Shown here: positions 48,317 to 59,071 of the stretch, piece after piece
Numbering within the stretch: the stretch's first letter is position 1
Layout: each line of letters opens with the position of its first letter
Notes under the pieces: model-generated
The model's input: only the letters and a program-made list of their open reading frames with translations
What the model was told of the DNA's origin: nothing
The model's database searches: none
Assembly: GCA_036426205.1 (NCBI GenBank)
Contig: CM071570.1
Span: 1,742,429 to 1,806,428 of the forward strand
Source of the DNA: Ascaphus truei
Lineage: Eukaryota > Chordata > Amphibia > Anura > Ascaphidae
DNA: 64,000 nucleotides
Direction of reading: 5' to 3'
Position numbers and translations under genes: made by a program

Positions 48317-48720
48317 ATTTACCTGCCACGTTTCCAGTCCCTCCAAGTCCTTCTGAAGAGAAATTACACCCTGCTCTGATTCTATTACCTTACACAATTT
48401 AGTATCATCATCAAAGATGGAGACTTTGCTCTCGATGCCACCCTCAAGGTCATTAATAAACAAGTTAAAAAGCAGGGGTCCCAGTACAGATCCCTGAGGT
48501 ACTCCACTCACGACTTTAGCCCAACCTGAAAAAGTTCCATTTATGACAACCCTCTGTTGTCTGTCATCTAACCAGTTTTCAATCCAGGTGCATACATTAT
48601 TACTGTGTCCAATTTGCTTTATTTTGTACACCAACCTCGTGTGGAACCGTATCAAAAGCCGTTGCAAAATCTAAGTAGACCACATCAACTGCATTACATA
48701 TTGTGCTTGTATATTCCTCA
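48317..48720 (-). pseudogene. CR1 reverse transcriptase fragment (minus strand)
   Basis: The minus frame 48,260-48,667 carries VVSGVPQGSVLGPLLFNLFI and SIFDDDTKLCKV. The catalytic FADD has changed to FDDD. The neighbouring frame (48,600-48,905) has VVYLDFATAFDTVPH, so a frameshift separates RT motifs. Together with 42,019-42,768 and 44,045-44,240 this is one decayed CR1 copy, truncated near 48,720. Confidence 0.83.
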
Positions 48721-48929
48721 CACGCTGCTTTATGACTATTAAACTTCACAGATCCGATATTCTGTATTGTGTCACATACCTGTACGAGGTTAACATACAC
48801 CGTAGCAGATACAGAGAAAGATAATATCAGGAGTGCATCTCTGGAATTACTTACTACCTCATAACACGTATGTATATGCCTCCGCTCCGATAAGTCCATT
48901 TCCATTTATTTACCCTCCCACTCTATGCC

Positions 48930-49125
48930 CTATACATGTAATACTTTTATCCCTGGAACCATGTCTTACTGTATTTCTATAAGTGCGCGCCTTTGCACTG
49001 TGGAATATTGGATCCATCTATATTACATTTAGCTTGTGTCTGTTGCTTTCTCTTCAACTCACCAGGATTTCATATTTTCAGCGCTATTACTTTCTAATCT
49101 TATCCCAGTTATGTATGGACTGAGC
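48930..49125 (-). repeat. Right member of the inverted pair bracketing the nested stack
   Basis: Reverse complement of 41,285-41,515 with moderate divergence (shared tccctggaaccatgtctta and ctttctcttcaact). It lies just outside the CR1 truncation point. Confidence 0.5.
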
Positions 49126-51384
49126 ATTAAATATTAACCTGCATTGATAAGTGTATGGGAGTGGCGCCCTTTAAGTTACAAAAATATAATAAAAATAAAA
49201 CTATTACAGACTAAGTAACATCTCTAAATAAGATTTCAAGATTACTAATCTCATTTTAGGCGTTATTAGGAGGTTGGACATTTCATGGACGTCGTCTTTC
49301 TTATATTGCCAGCAATAGTCTCATTGGCTTCTGGACTTACACACCTGGGAACCACAGCAGAACATGTTCTGCAGATGACAAGTTGTTGTTAAGAATGTAT
49401 TTTTACACTTATTCCTAAAATCTGGTGTAGCTGGGCCGCCTGCGGATAAATGTTGGGATTTTAGCAGTAGCCTAAAATGGAAGGGTTCAGGATAAAGGAA
49501 TATGCCCTCTTTGTCTCTATAGATTTCAAGTTAATGTAGGAATTGGATTCAGCTATATCATGCCTTTATTGGCTTGTAACATTTAATCCTTTTTCTCTAT
49601 ACATTGACAAAAGTGACAGGAATCTGCTTCAACAGTGAAACCATTTATTCTGGTAAGGGGCATTTTCTTTAGAAAACATATCTACAGCTGAATAGTGAGG
49701 AAGGAATGTAAAAGCACAGGCTGGCACCAACACGTCAACGTCCCCCTCTCCCACGCTGACACCAACACGTCGCATCCCCCTCTCCCACGCTGGCACCAAC
49801 ACATCGCATCCCCCTCTCCCACGCTGGTTCTGTGATTGTAACCGCCATAAAATACAAGCTGCAAGAAAGAATACAAGGACAGAAACAATATTAATTAAAA
49901 ACCACACACGTGCTTTAAATGAGCAGTGCGTGATACCAGTCAGCTACTAATGCGTGCAACAAGACTTAAAATCAAGCCCTTCTTTTTAAAGTACCCAAAT
50001 CAAGATATTCCCAGATGCAAACATTTTAAAATACTTCTACACATTGGAAGAGTCGTGAAACCTTTTAAGGGATCAAATAGTTCTTATGGGATGAAATAGT
50101 ACAGCGCTTTGGAAACCTTATAGGTTTTTATCTGAAATGTAGTAAGACTGGCAGAAGGACGTAGAGTATGTAACTACGGTGAACTTAGGACAGCAGCGTT
50201 TGATAGGCGATATGGGGTTAATGGACATCTTTAAATAAATAATTGAACGGGTATTTTAAAAAAACATTTAAAACATTTCTAAGGTAACCAAATGCTTTGG
50301 ATGGGGTTTGACATTTGCACGACCTTTGGTGATTACGGTCAACTAAAAAGTGGTAAATTTTCTCTGTTCCTTAGTATGCAAAGTAATTATCATGCTATCA
50401 TTTATCAAACGGACAAACAAGTAACAGAAATTCTTAAATATAATGTTCCCGACAAGAAACAATAATCATTTTTAACAGGGAAAAAATAAGTAACACCATC
50501 ATTGAATCTTTCAATGGAAACAAACTGTTTTGACCCGTTAAATTGATCTGCTCTTCCAATGATTTAGACCGTAGTGGCAGCTGAAAAATGTATTTTATTT
50601 ATAGCCCATATAACATACAGATCTGCTTTTATAAGCTCCTTATGGTTCATGTCTCTCTACACTTCAGAACTGCCCCATCATTAACTTCTAGGTGTGCTTG
50701 TAACAAAAGCCACCAAATAACATTACAAGCATTAACTATCCTGCTTCCCAGGGCTGTGCAGAAGCACAAACTAGTCAGGAATCACTGCAGACAGCATAAA
50801 CGTCTAGTTACAAATCACCCAAACTAAACATATCACAAGATGCCTTCTCAGACTAGATCCTGCTACTGCTGGTCCACTTAAACTTGACTAGGTTAAGCCT
50901 CCCAGAAATGTCCCCTCTTTTCCCCATGTTTTATTTCGTTAGTCATACAAGATAGCGCGAGGAATAGAAGTCTTGTCTACCAGGACAATGACGGTCACCC
51001 GCAGACTTGCTGCCTCACAGTTACGTCCGGCGAATGTAGCTGCCGGAGAACGGGGTTGGTGTTCGGTAGCAGCGTGGCTGTCTGTATCCCGAGACGCCTT
51101 CACAGAAAGTGCCTCTCCCGACCAAACTGGGAGGGCAATCTGATGCGCGTTAGGTGATACCTTAAAGCAGGGGTGCTCAACTCCAGTCCTCAAGAGGCCC
51201 CCCTTGCTAACAGGTCAAGTTTTCAGGATATCCCAGTTTCAGCACAGGTGAGCCACCTGTGCTGAAACAGGGACATCCTCAAAACCTGACCTGTTAGGGG
51301 GGGGGGGGGGGGGCTTGAGGACTGAAGTTGAGCACCTTGCACTAAAATGTATGGGGGGGGGGGAGAGAAGAGAAGCTAGCGAGA
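49126..51384. other. Intergenic region between the two host genes
   Basis: A/T-rich, low-coding. It holds a three-unit 34-bp tandem repeat at 49,735-49,825 (ccaacacgtcgcatccccct) and the hAT MITE at 51,168-51,336. I see no other gene; the 84-codon minus frame at 50,939-51,193 overlaps the MITE and is not supported. Confidence 0.45.
51168..51336. mobile_element. Palindromic hAT MITE, third copy
   Basis: caggggtgctcaactccagt at the left end and cttgaggactgaagttgagc at the right end are inverted. The interior again contains ttttcaggatatccc and cacctgtgctgaaac. A G-run of about 20 lies near its right half. Confidence 0.75.
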
Positions 51385-51597
51385 TCACTGAATTGTTTCA
51401 GTTTTATTTTTAGTGTAATCAATTAAAACTACAGGCGACAAATGACAAATATTTTTGAAGTTTAAAAAAACCCAAAAAAAATGACTTGATGCCGTGGGAA
51501 AACTCCTGCAATGTAGGATCCCTGTAGATAACATTTTGGGCAACCTCAACTAATCCGTCTTCTTATTGCCCGTTCAAGTCATTGGGCTGGAAGGGAT
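51385..51597 (-). other. ost4: OST4 3-prime UTR exon
   Basis: On the minus strand a possible acceptor ctggcag ends at 51,598, and AATAAA lies at 51,408-51,403 about 190 nt downstream, so cleavage is expected near 51,385. The acceptor pyrimidine tract is weak. Support comes mainly from the perfect donor after the coding exon and the well-placed polyadenylation signal. Confidence 0.5.
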
Positions 51598-51711
51598 CTG
51601 CCAGCACATGAAGGTGCCTTGTGGAATCACACCTTGATAAACATGGGCCCTGATCCCACCAGTGGCCGCTACGCTCACTTACAGCACGAGTGTCCCGGCC
51701 ACGTCCGAGCC

Positions 51712-52896
<1,185 letters not shown>

Positions 52897-53060
52897 CTGC
52901 TCTCTCTCTCTTGTCACTCCCTGTCTGTCTCTGGGCACTGCTTTCCTTCACTTCCGGTCACCAATGCCACGTCATCCCGACCCGGCAGCTCTTTTCCTTC
53001 GACTGGTGAAAACTGCATGACCGAAGCGTCAAGTGCCGGAAGTCGGCCATCTTGCTACTC
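52897..53060 (-). promoter_or_regulatory. ost4: OST4 promoter and 5-prime UTR exon
   Basis: On the minus strand the 5-prime UTR exon would end gagagcag before donor GTGAGG. The region has a YY1-type motif (ccatcttg on plus, 53,047-53,054) and ETS-type CTTCCGG words (52,951-52,957, and gccggaag at 53,035). There is no TATA box. This combination is normal for a housekeeping CpG-type promoter. The start site is inferred to lie near 53,000-53,045. Confidence 0.6.
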
Positions 53061-53453
53061 TCCAGTAAGACTAACGTGCCGGAACTCGGCAATCTTACTA
53101 CACCCGACAAAATGAAGTTACGGAAAGTCAGACATGTTGGTACACCAATACCCAAGGAGACATTCGGGGTGCGCCTGAGTCCTATTAGTCCATTAAAATC
53201 CAGATGTGAATATAATGACACAAAAGCACGTTATCCGAGACGTGAGCATGGTGATTAGAGCAGAAGGCGATAAAGACAAAATAGATAATATATTATTATA
53301 AGACAGTGTCTCATTCTCTAATAGGGTGTACTGTGTTGGTGAGACAGAGTACACTGGAAGGGTCCCAAATGACGGCGCTCTGCAGACCACAATTGTATTA
53401 TATCAAGGTCTAAATGTGCGACTAAAGACAAACAATTAAAATAATTTTATTAA
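53061..53453. other. Upstream flank of OST4
   Basis: Non-coding. It contains a second CCGGAACTCGG/CAATCTT-like block (53,080-53,095) similar to the promoter words. No exon of a neighbouring gene is visible. Confidence 0.35.
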
Positions 53454-54764
53454 TGTAGCCAGGTCCCCCCCTGCTGGTCAAGCCCCCCTCACCTTGCTAG
53501 CGATCGTGGGGGCCGCCCAGCCCAATGGCGGTCCTGTCGGCCGATCACAAGAGTGGGAGCGGTGAGGACCTGGCTTCAAGGGGGTTGCCGGGAACGCGCG
53601 CGGCCGGTTGCCAAATGCCGCGATCGCGTTGCGAGGGCTCCCGGCACTCCCGAAGCAGGGCGCCGCCATTCTCTAAGTGTTCGCACATGCGCAGTAAAGA
53701 TCTTGGTGCGGTGGCTAGCAGGGAAGTTCGCGCATGCGCAGGAGACGCGCGCAAAGAAGGGCCAATCAGGAGAGGGCTCACAGAAGGGACTACATCTCCC
53801 ACGAGCCTCAGGAGCGCCCCACGTGACCCCAGGGAGCCAATAGGGCTACAGCATCTCTCTGCCGTGGAGAATAGATACATTTCGCGGGCTTGGAGCACGC
53901 TAGTTAGTCAGCGCCAGGAGCAGGCAGGGGAAGGAGGTAGGGTGCAGGAGTCAGTGACTCCCTGCACTAGGCCAGCAGCCCCCGAGGCCCGAGATAGGCT
54001 TGGACCACCCATTAGTGTAAGTTGTGTCAGGGACAGGCCCCAGGTTAGGGGCCCTGTCACTTACTATTCAGAGTCAGTTAGGGACTCAGCAGACGCTGTG
54101 CGTCCATCAAGAGGTTTGGGCGCAGACCTTCGTTGTTGCTGCAGCAGTCATCCAGGTGGGATCGCCCCAGACGGCAGTTCCGGTGTTCAGCCGACATCAG
54201 GATCCTTTGTGAAGTTCCGTGGCAGGCCTGGGCACCGGAGTGCCCGGCAGGTAATCCACAAGTGCACCAACGAGTCCTACCATATTCAAACGGGACATAG
54301 TGGCTGCGCAGTCACACATACATATCTCACTTGAAGGGTGGGGTAATACTGTGTGGGGTTACTGGACACTGGGTGGGATCATCTGGTGGAGGTGCAGGTG
54401 GAGGTAGCGTCCTGCGAGACGCATTAGTTAGTGTCTCCTCTAGGGAGGAACACCTGTTGATGTTGTTGATTGTGATGCATGAGTACGGTCACACTAGTAA
54501 AGGCATTAGTGGTTATCCATACTGTGTGTTGAGTGATATCTATTGTCCTGCGAGGAACCACTCCCCCTCTGGTGGGAGCCATCGCAGGTGGAGGTGCTGC
54601 ACAGAGTACAGGGTTACTCATATTATACTTGCCCCAGGTTCCCTCTGGCGGAAGCTCAGCCCTCCTGTGAGCCTAACAGGTAACGCACCACACCAGGTAA
54701 CATTAGGTTCCCCTTACATACGCCATATATGCGATTGGGGGGGGGAGGGGAAATACCCATTACA
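53454..54764 (+). mobile_element. Solo LTR family A, copy 2 (TTAA target)
   Basis: TGTAGCCAGG to CCATTACA, 1,311 bp, flanked by TTAA (53,450-53,453 and 54,765-54,768). It shares with 42,773-44,040 the order: gggcgccgccat, gcgcatgcgcag (53,730), gactacatctcccacgag (53,788), gccaatagggctacag, actgcactaggccagcagcc. A 269-codon frame (53,525-54,334) crosses this GC-rich DNA, but it has no motif and is absent from the sister copy. The different 4-bp duplications at the two copies exclude a piggyBac origin. Confidence 0.75.
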
Positions 54765-54768
54765 TTAA

Positions 54769-56243
54769 TACACTTATAGGTAAAAAAAGTGAATCCTAAA
54801 TCTCTAAAGTGAGATATAAACCCCTACATGAAGGTTGTGTTTGTGAGTGTGTGATGGTTAGATAACCAATCATATCAAAGTACAGATGTAAGTTAGTACT
54901 CCTTCTATAGTGTACAAATGGTAGCCTTTATTTTGTATTATTTAGTATACTTGATCAATGGACCTGGAAGTGTAGACCGCGTATATGCGGTAGGTATCAT
55001 AATCATCATCCTTGTAACAGATAGGATAGTATACTGGTGTACATGGAACATATCCTCTCGAGAGAGTTATAGGGGATGGATATTAATATATCAATTTATT
55101 TTCCCTAGATACAAAAGAGGAATGTCCTAATCCAGATGAGAATGGGTATTGATGGCGTGTAAGTACCATATATCTCATAAGAGGCTACATTAATGACGAT
55201 GAATGGTCTCTGTCGTTCATATCTCCATGTACAGATACATATGATGCTATACTTTGTACATATTAAAGCCGCTTGTAGAATACTTGCAAATCTTATATGT
55301 GTACATAGGTAATACCCAGCACAGTGTTTAATACATAGGGCTTAGTACTAAGCCTCTCTGTTAGACAACAAGGGTTGAATGTGTTTTCATTGCCGTGTGT
55401 AGTAATCGGCAAACCAGCTATTTTGTTCCCACGAGATCACGGGAGTCACTGGATGTTTAGTCTATGACCCCCCTACAGCTGTACTGTAAGTGTTATATAT
55501 GTTGTTGGTTAGTTCCCAGCATAATGATCAGCATATATGGCTTGGTAATAAAGCCTCTGTGTTAAGCAACACAGGCTAAATGTCTTTTTATTGCCGTATA
55601 CGATTATCTGCAAAAATAGCTGTTTAGTTTTCGCGAGATCACGGGAGTCACTGGGTGTTCCGTCTGATACCAACATTCAACTGCACTGTGTCATAATACT
55701 CCCCTGTTTGGTAGTCTCATGTAAGTACTATAGCGTGCATCTTAGAGGTAATGATAGTATCTGGGGATCTAATAGCGGCGATGTACTAGAGTAGTGTGGA
55801 GAATCAGAGACCACGCTGACTCGCGCGTTAGTACAATCCTACGGAGGATAAGGCGGGAAATTCCCGTTTAATATACACAGCCTTTAAATAGTAGGTATAA
55901 TCAACGATAAGCATTGTAGTATTTATAACACCATGTCAGATATGACCCGACGTACGTTTCGTCGCTTAGCGCGACTTCTTCCGGGGTGGGCGTTGACGCT
56001 TCTCTGTCGGCCCCTTTATACGTATCTGTTGCCGTAGCAACCTCAAGATGCTAGTGGTAGTCTGATGTGGTGGTGGCGTGTAGGTACTGCATGTAGTAAT
56101 GCAGATAGATACACATAGCTATTAGTCACACAGTTCAACCTTGATCAAATTGTTGGCATTCACATAATGTGGTGCAGGCTTTACAGAAATCCCAATGCTA
56201 AGTGTAAAAGGTGTTAATGATATAATACACTGACTGACTTCAA
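54769..56243 (-). mobile_element. Penelope-like element, downstream non-coding part with tandem units
   Basis: Two ~200-bp tandem units (55,305-55,490 and 55,505-55,720) share taaagcctctgtgttaagca/ttgccgt/gatcacgggagtcactgg words. A hammerhead-like core lies on the minus strand at 55,945-55,987. On the minus strand this is downstream of the GIY-YIG frame, where Penelope-like elements carry their terminal repeats with ribozymes. The left boundary near 54,769 is not sharp. Confidence 0.45.
55945..55987 (-). ncRNA. Hammerhead-ribozyme-like fold, degenerate (Penelope-type)
   Basis: On the minus strand: ACCC, then CGGAAGA (CUGANGA with U4 to G), helix II GTCGC-GCTAA-GCGAC (perfect 5 bp), GAAAC, a short palindromic ACGTACGT, then GGGT that can pair with the ACCC. 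Helices I and II are intact, the core position 4 is not. It lies downstream of the Penelope-type coding frame, as expected for such ribozymes. Confidence 0.5.
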
Positions 56244-56630
56244 TCACAAGAAGGGAGTGTATACAAATCCTTCATTTAAGCCAGATGTATATTGGGTGTG
56301 TAATGTATATATCCATCTGGCTTCACACTGTAAAAGCTTTTGGTCCCAATTGCCCTTGCGTATGTTGGGGGCAATGTGATCGATCCCCTGGAAGGTTAAT
56401 GTGCTTTTGTCTCCAGCATGTAATTCTCGTACATGTCTGGAGACAGGGGTGTCGAGAGAGTTTCTAATAGAGCCCAAATGTTCGAGTACTCGTCTTCTGA
56501 GTTCACGTTTAGTTTTTCCAACATATCTCATTCCACAGGAGCAGGTGATCAAATAGATTACTCCTGTGTTTTTACAGTTAATAAAGTATTTTTGAAAGAC
56601 TTTATTAACTGTAAAAGCACAGGAGTAATC
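56244..56630 (-). pseudogene. Penelope-like element GIY-YIG endonuclease fragment
   Basis: The minus frame has GVIYLITCSCGMRYVGKTKR (GIY..YVG core with Lys/Arg after it) and RRRVLEHLGSIRNSLDTP, continuing to WIYTLHTQYTSGLNEGF and a stop at 56,246-56,244. This is the C-terminal GIY-YIG endonuclease of Penelope-like retroelements (Neptune type in frogs). The RT domain is absent. The frame reads on past 56,600 only because the adjacent inverted copy happens to be open. Confidence 0.82.
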
Positions 56631-56811
56631 TATTTGATCACCTGCTCCGGTGGAAACTCTCTCAACACCCCCGTCTCCAGACATGTACGTGAAATACATG
56701 CCGGAGACAAGCACATTAACCTTCCAGGGGATTGATCACATTGCCCCCAACATACGCAAGGGCAATTGGGACCAAAAGCTTTTACAGTGTGAAGCCAGAT
56801 GGATATATACA
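56598..56811 (+). pseudogene. Inverted second copy of the GIY-YIG fragment, internally deleted
   Basis: On plus, GVIYLITCSGG is followed directly by NSLNTPVSRHVREIHAGDK, so the YVGKTKR catalytic stretch and about 75 bp are missing. The order then continues through HIAPNIRKGNWDQKLLQCEA. The copy is head-to-head with 56,244-56,597, sharing a centre near 56,598, and ends at 56,811 against a gypsy LTR. Confidence 0.78.
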
Positions 56812-57768
56812 TGTTACGATTGTGCTCGCCACAAACCGGGACCGGACCGCGGGGCTTAGGTGGGGTTATATAATCACCGACCTTAGTCCACGCAGACTAA
56901 TCCGGAGTGCGCAGTTTGCAGTTGTACGTAGCAGGGTCAGGATTGGAGAAGGCAGCATCGTCGTTATTCAAGCAGGAGTTCGGCAACAGGTAGTTAGGAG
57001 TTCCCCGCTTCAGCTTAGGAGCGTGGGTGTGGGAGTGGCCTCTGCACGAGGAGCGGGCTCGGCCCATGACGCCGGTCTCAGCAGGGGGAGACAGCAGGCT
57101 GACCGAAGTACACCGCCGGCAGCGTCGGGAAACCAATGCTTCAGCACAGAAGTCCAAGGCAGGCTTCTGCATGGAGATTAGCAGCAGGCCTCTGGAAACG
57201 AAGGGTAACGAAGGGGAGAATGTAGCAGGTACCAGTGCTGGCTAAACAACACTTCAGCACAGGAGTCAGGAACAGGCCTCTGCGTGGAACTACTGTAGCA
57301 GCAGGCGTCAGGAAGCAGGAAACACAGGCCTCTACGTGAAGACTAATAGCAGGCCTCTGGATACTCAGGAAACACAGGCCTCTCCGTGGAGACTAGTAGC
57401 AGGCCTCAGGATACTCTGGAAACACAGGCCCCTGCATGAAGACTAGCAGCAGGCCTCAGGAACTCAGGAACTAGAGATGAGAACTAGAGAGGTTAGTACA
57501 CAAGGAGACAAGCCTGGGCGGCTTGTGGCAGAGACAGTAACGTCCAGAGAAAGATTTATGCTCGACCCTGATTCAGAGCCAAAGCCCAACATTTAAAGGG
57601 CGGAGATCCAATCACAGGGGAAGGGTGTGTGAGCATTCCTCCAATGATGGAGCACAGGGCAGAAGCTGCAATGAAAGGCAGCACATGTGCCATTGATTGC
57701 CAAAGGAAGCTTTTGCAATTGCAGAGGTCTGCAAGGCTATAATCAAAGCCAGGATCGGATTCCTTACA
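56812..57768 (-). mobile_element. LTR of chromovirus-type gypsy element 1
   Basis: On minus: a polypurine tract (gaagggggggtac, 57,769-57,781) is followed by TGTAAGGAATCC and ends CGTAACA at 56,812. That is 957 bp with TG and CA ends. It includes a 50-bp tandem repeat (57,310-57,470, three units with cacaggcctctncgtg and gcaggcct). It resembles the LTR at 62,304 in its TGTTACG end. As the 3-prime LTR it precedes a damaged internal region. Confidence 0.65.
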
Positions 57769-58566
57769 GTACCCCCCCTTCAGGTGAGACCTCCGGACGA
57801 ACAGGGTCATTCACAGATCTGGGAGACATGGAGTTGTTCCTAAACCTCCTTAGGTGAGAGGTGGCGTTGAAAGCCCACGGTTTGTTGGGATTCCTTACAG
57901 TATCCCCACCACTGGGTGAGAAGCCTAGGTGGACAGGACCAGTCATAGGTCTGGGAGACATTGAGTTGTTCCTGAAGTGTCTCAGGTGAGAAGTAGGTCT
58001 AAAATCCAGGTGTACATTGGAGAGCGCCACAAAGGAGAGCGGTGGCACTGCGGTTCTCGGTACGTGGGCAGTGGAACCAAGTGACTTGGAAATCCAAAGC
58101 TGAGAAAGGACAGGGGACTCTGGAATAGGGACATCAGAAGTGCAGGAGCCAGGTGTCCGGTGCATAGTAATAGTCCAAGAGTATGGGACACAGGACACTG
58201 ATAGTCGGACATGAATGACATTGGGGAATTCGGGGCAGACAATGGCTTTGGTGGAATCAGCACGTAAGACGTTGCGAGAGTCTTTATTTCCCAAGGAATT
58301 CAGGGTTTTGGTTAGCGAGGTTATTGGGCGGGCGGGTTCACTGCAAGATATTGGAGCAGTAGTCTTGATACAAACCAGGCTTTTAATCCCAAGCAATTCG
58401 AGAGAGCTGGTAGCAGCGTTTACGTAATTCTTGGTTGTGGTACAGGCAGTTGAAGGATCCGCCTCCTTTGGCCTCTGAAAATTGGGGGGAATCAAATCCG
58501 AAGTTATGGCCTTGGCGAAGGGCATAGTAAGCATCAAGGGGACAGTAGGGGACATAATGTCCATAC
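57769..58566 (-). other. Internal remnant of chromovirus-type element 1
   Basis: An open minus frame (57,764-58,564, 266 codons) is Ser/Pro-rich with two repeats of SHLRRFRNNSMSPR. The repeats show a ~125-bp duplication of the polypurine-tract region (57,757-57,885 and 57,886-58,010). I recognise no gag, pol or env motif, so coding status is doubtful. It is interrupted at 58,567 by the Gmr1-type LTR. Confidence 0.35.
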
Positions 58567-59071
58567 TGTGGCAGGATGGCCTGTAGCCGAGGTCAGGGAA
58601 CAGTCCACACGTGTAGTTTCAGGGTAAATGAAAAGGTTCAGTGGCTTTATTTCTCCACAGCAACATAACATGCGGGTACACTGTCCCTTTAAACAAAGCA
58701 AATCCTGCTCCACATTGGAAGAAACTGTCTAACACAGCAGGCCTATCTAGCAGGCTGGCTGGCTAAACCATAACCAAACCATAAGTGTCTTTTAAGCAGT
58801 CAGAAAAACAAATGAACAAGTCTTACTTTGGTTGCAGTAAGTAGTTTGATGTGTCCGTCTGGCTAGAAGCAGATATATCCGTGTGCTCTGGTCTGAGAGA
58901 GCCAGCTACTGCCAGTAACAAGATCCTTTTCTACCTTGCTGGCGATCAGGTGTCAGCTTACATCCTGATTACCTAACTTGCACCTGAGTTAACCCTTATG
59001 AGTGCTGGATGAAGCACTCAGACATATGTCTCCCAGGCATAACTGATAGGAGTTGACTTCACTCTGTCACA
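58567..59071 (-). mobile_element. 3-prime LTR of Gmr1-type element 2
   Basis: On minus: TGTGACAGAGTG directly after aaacaggggaggta (polypurine tract, 59,072-59,085), ending CCTGCCACA at 58,567, 505 bp. The pol frame runs through the tract and stops inside the LTR at 59,018. The 5-prime LTR is not in the window because the element is 5-prime truncated. Confidence 0.75.

Noticed and set aside
53525..54334. 269-codon plus-strand frame
   Set aside because: It lies in a GC-rich solo LTR, has no domain, and the sister LTR at 42,773 does not keep the frame.
53450..54768. piggyBac insertion suggested by TTAA flanks
   Set aside because: The related copy at 42,773 is flanked by CCCA, the ends are TG and CA, and there are no piggyBac inverted termini. 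A 4-bp LTR-type duplication explains both.
57764..58564. 266-codon minus-strand frame as an env or accessory gene
   Set aside because: No signal peptide, membrane segment or known motif; its repeats come from a duplicated polypurine-tract region. Kept only as an internal remnant.
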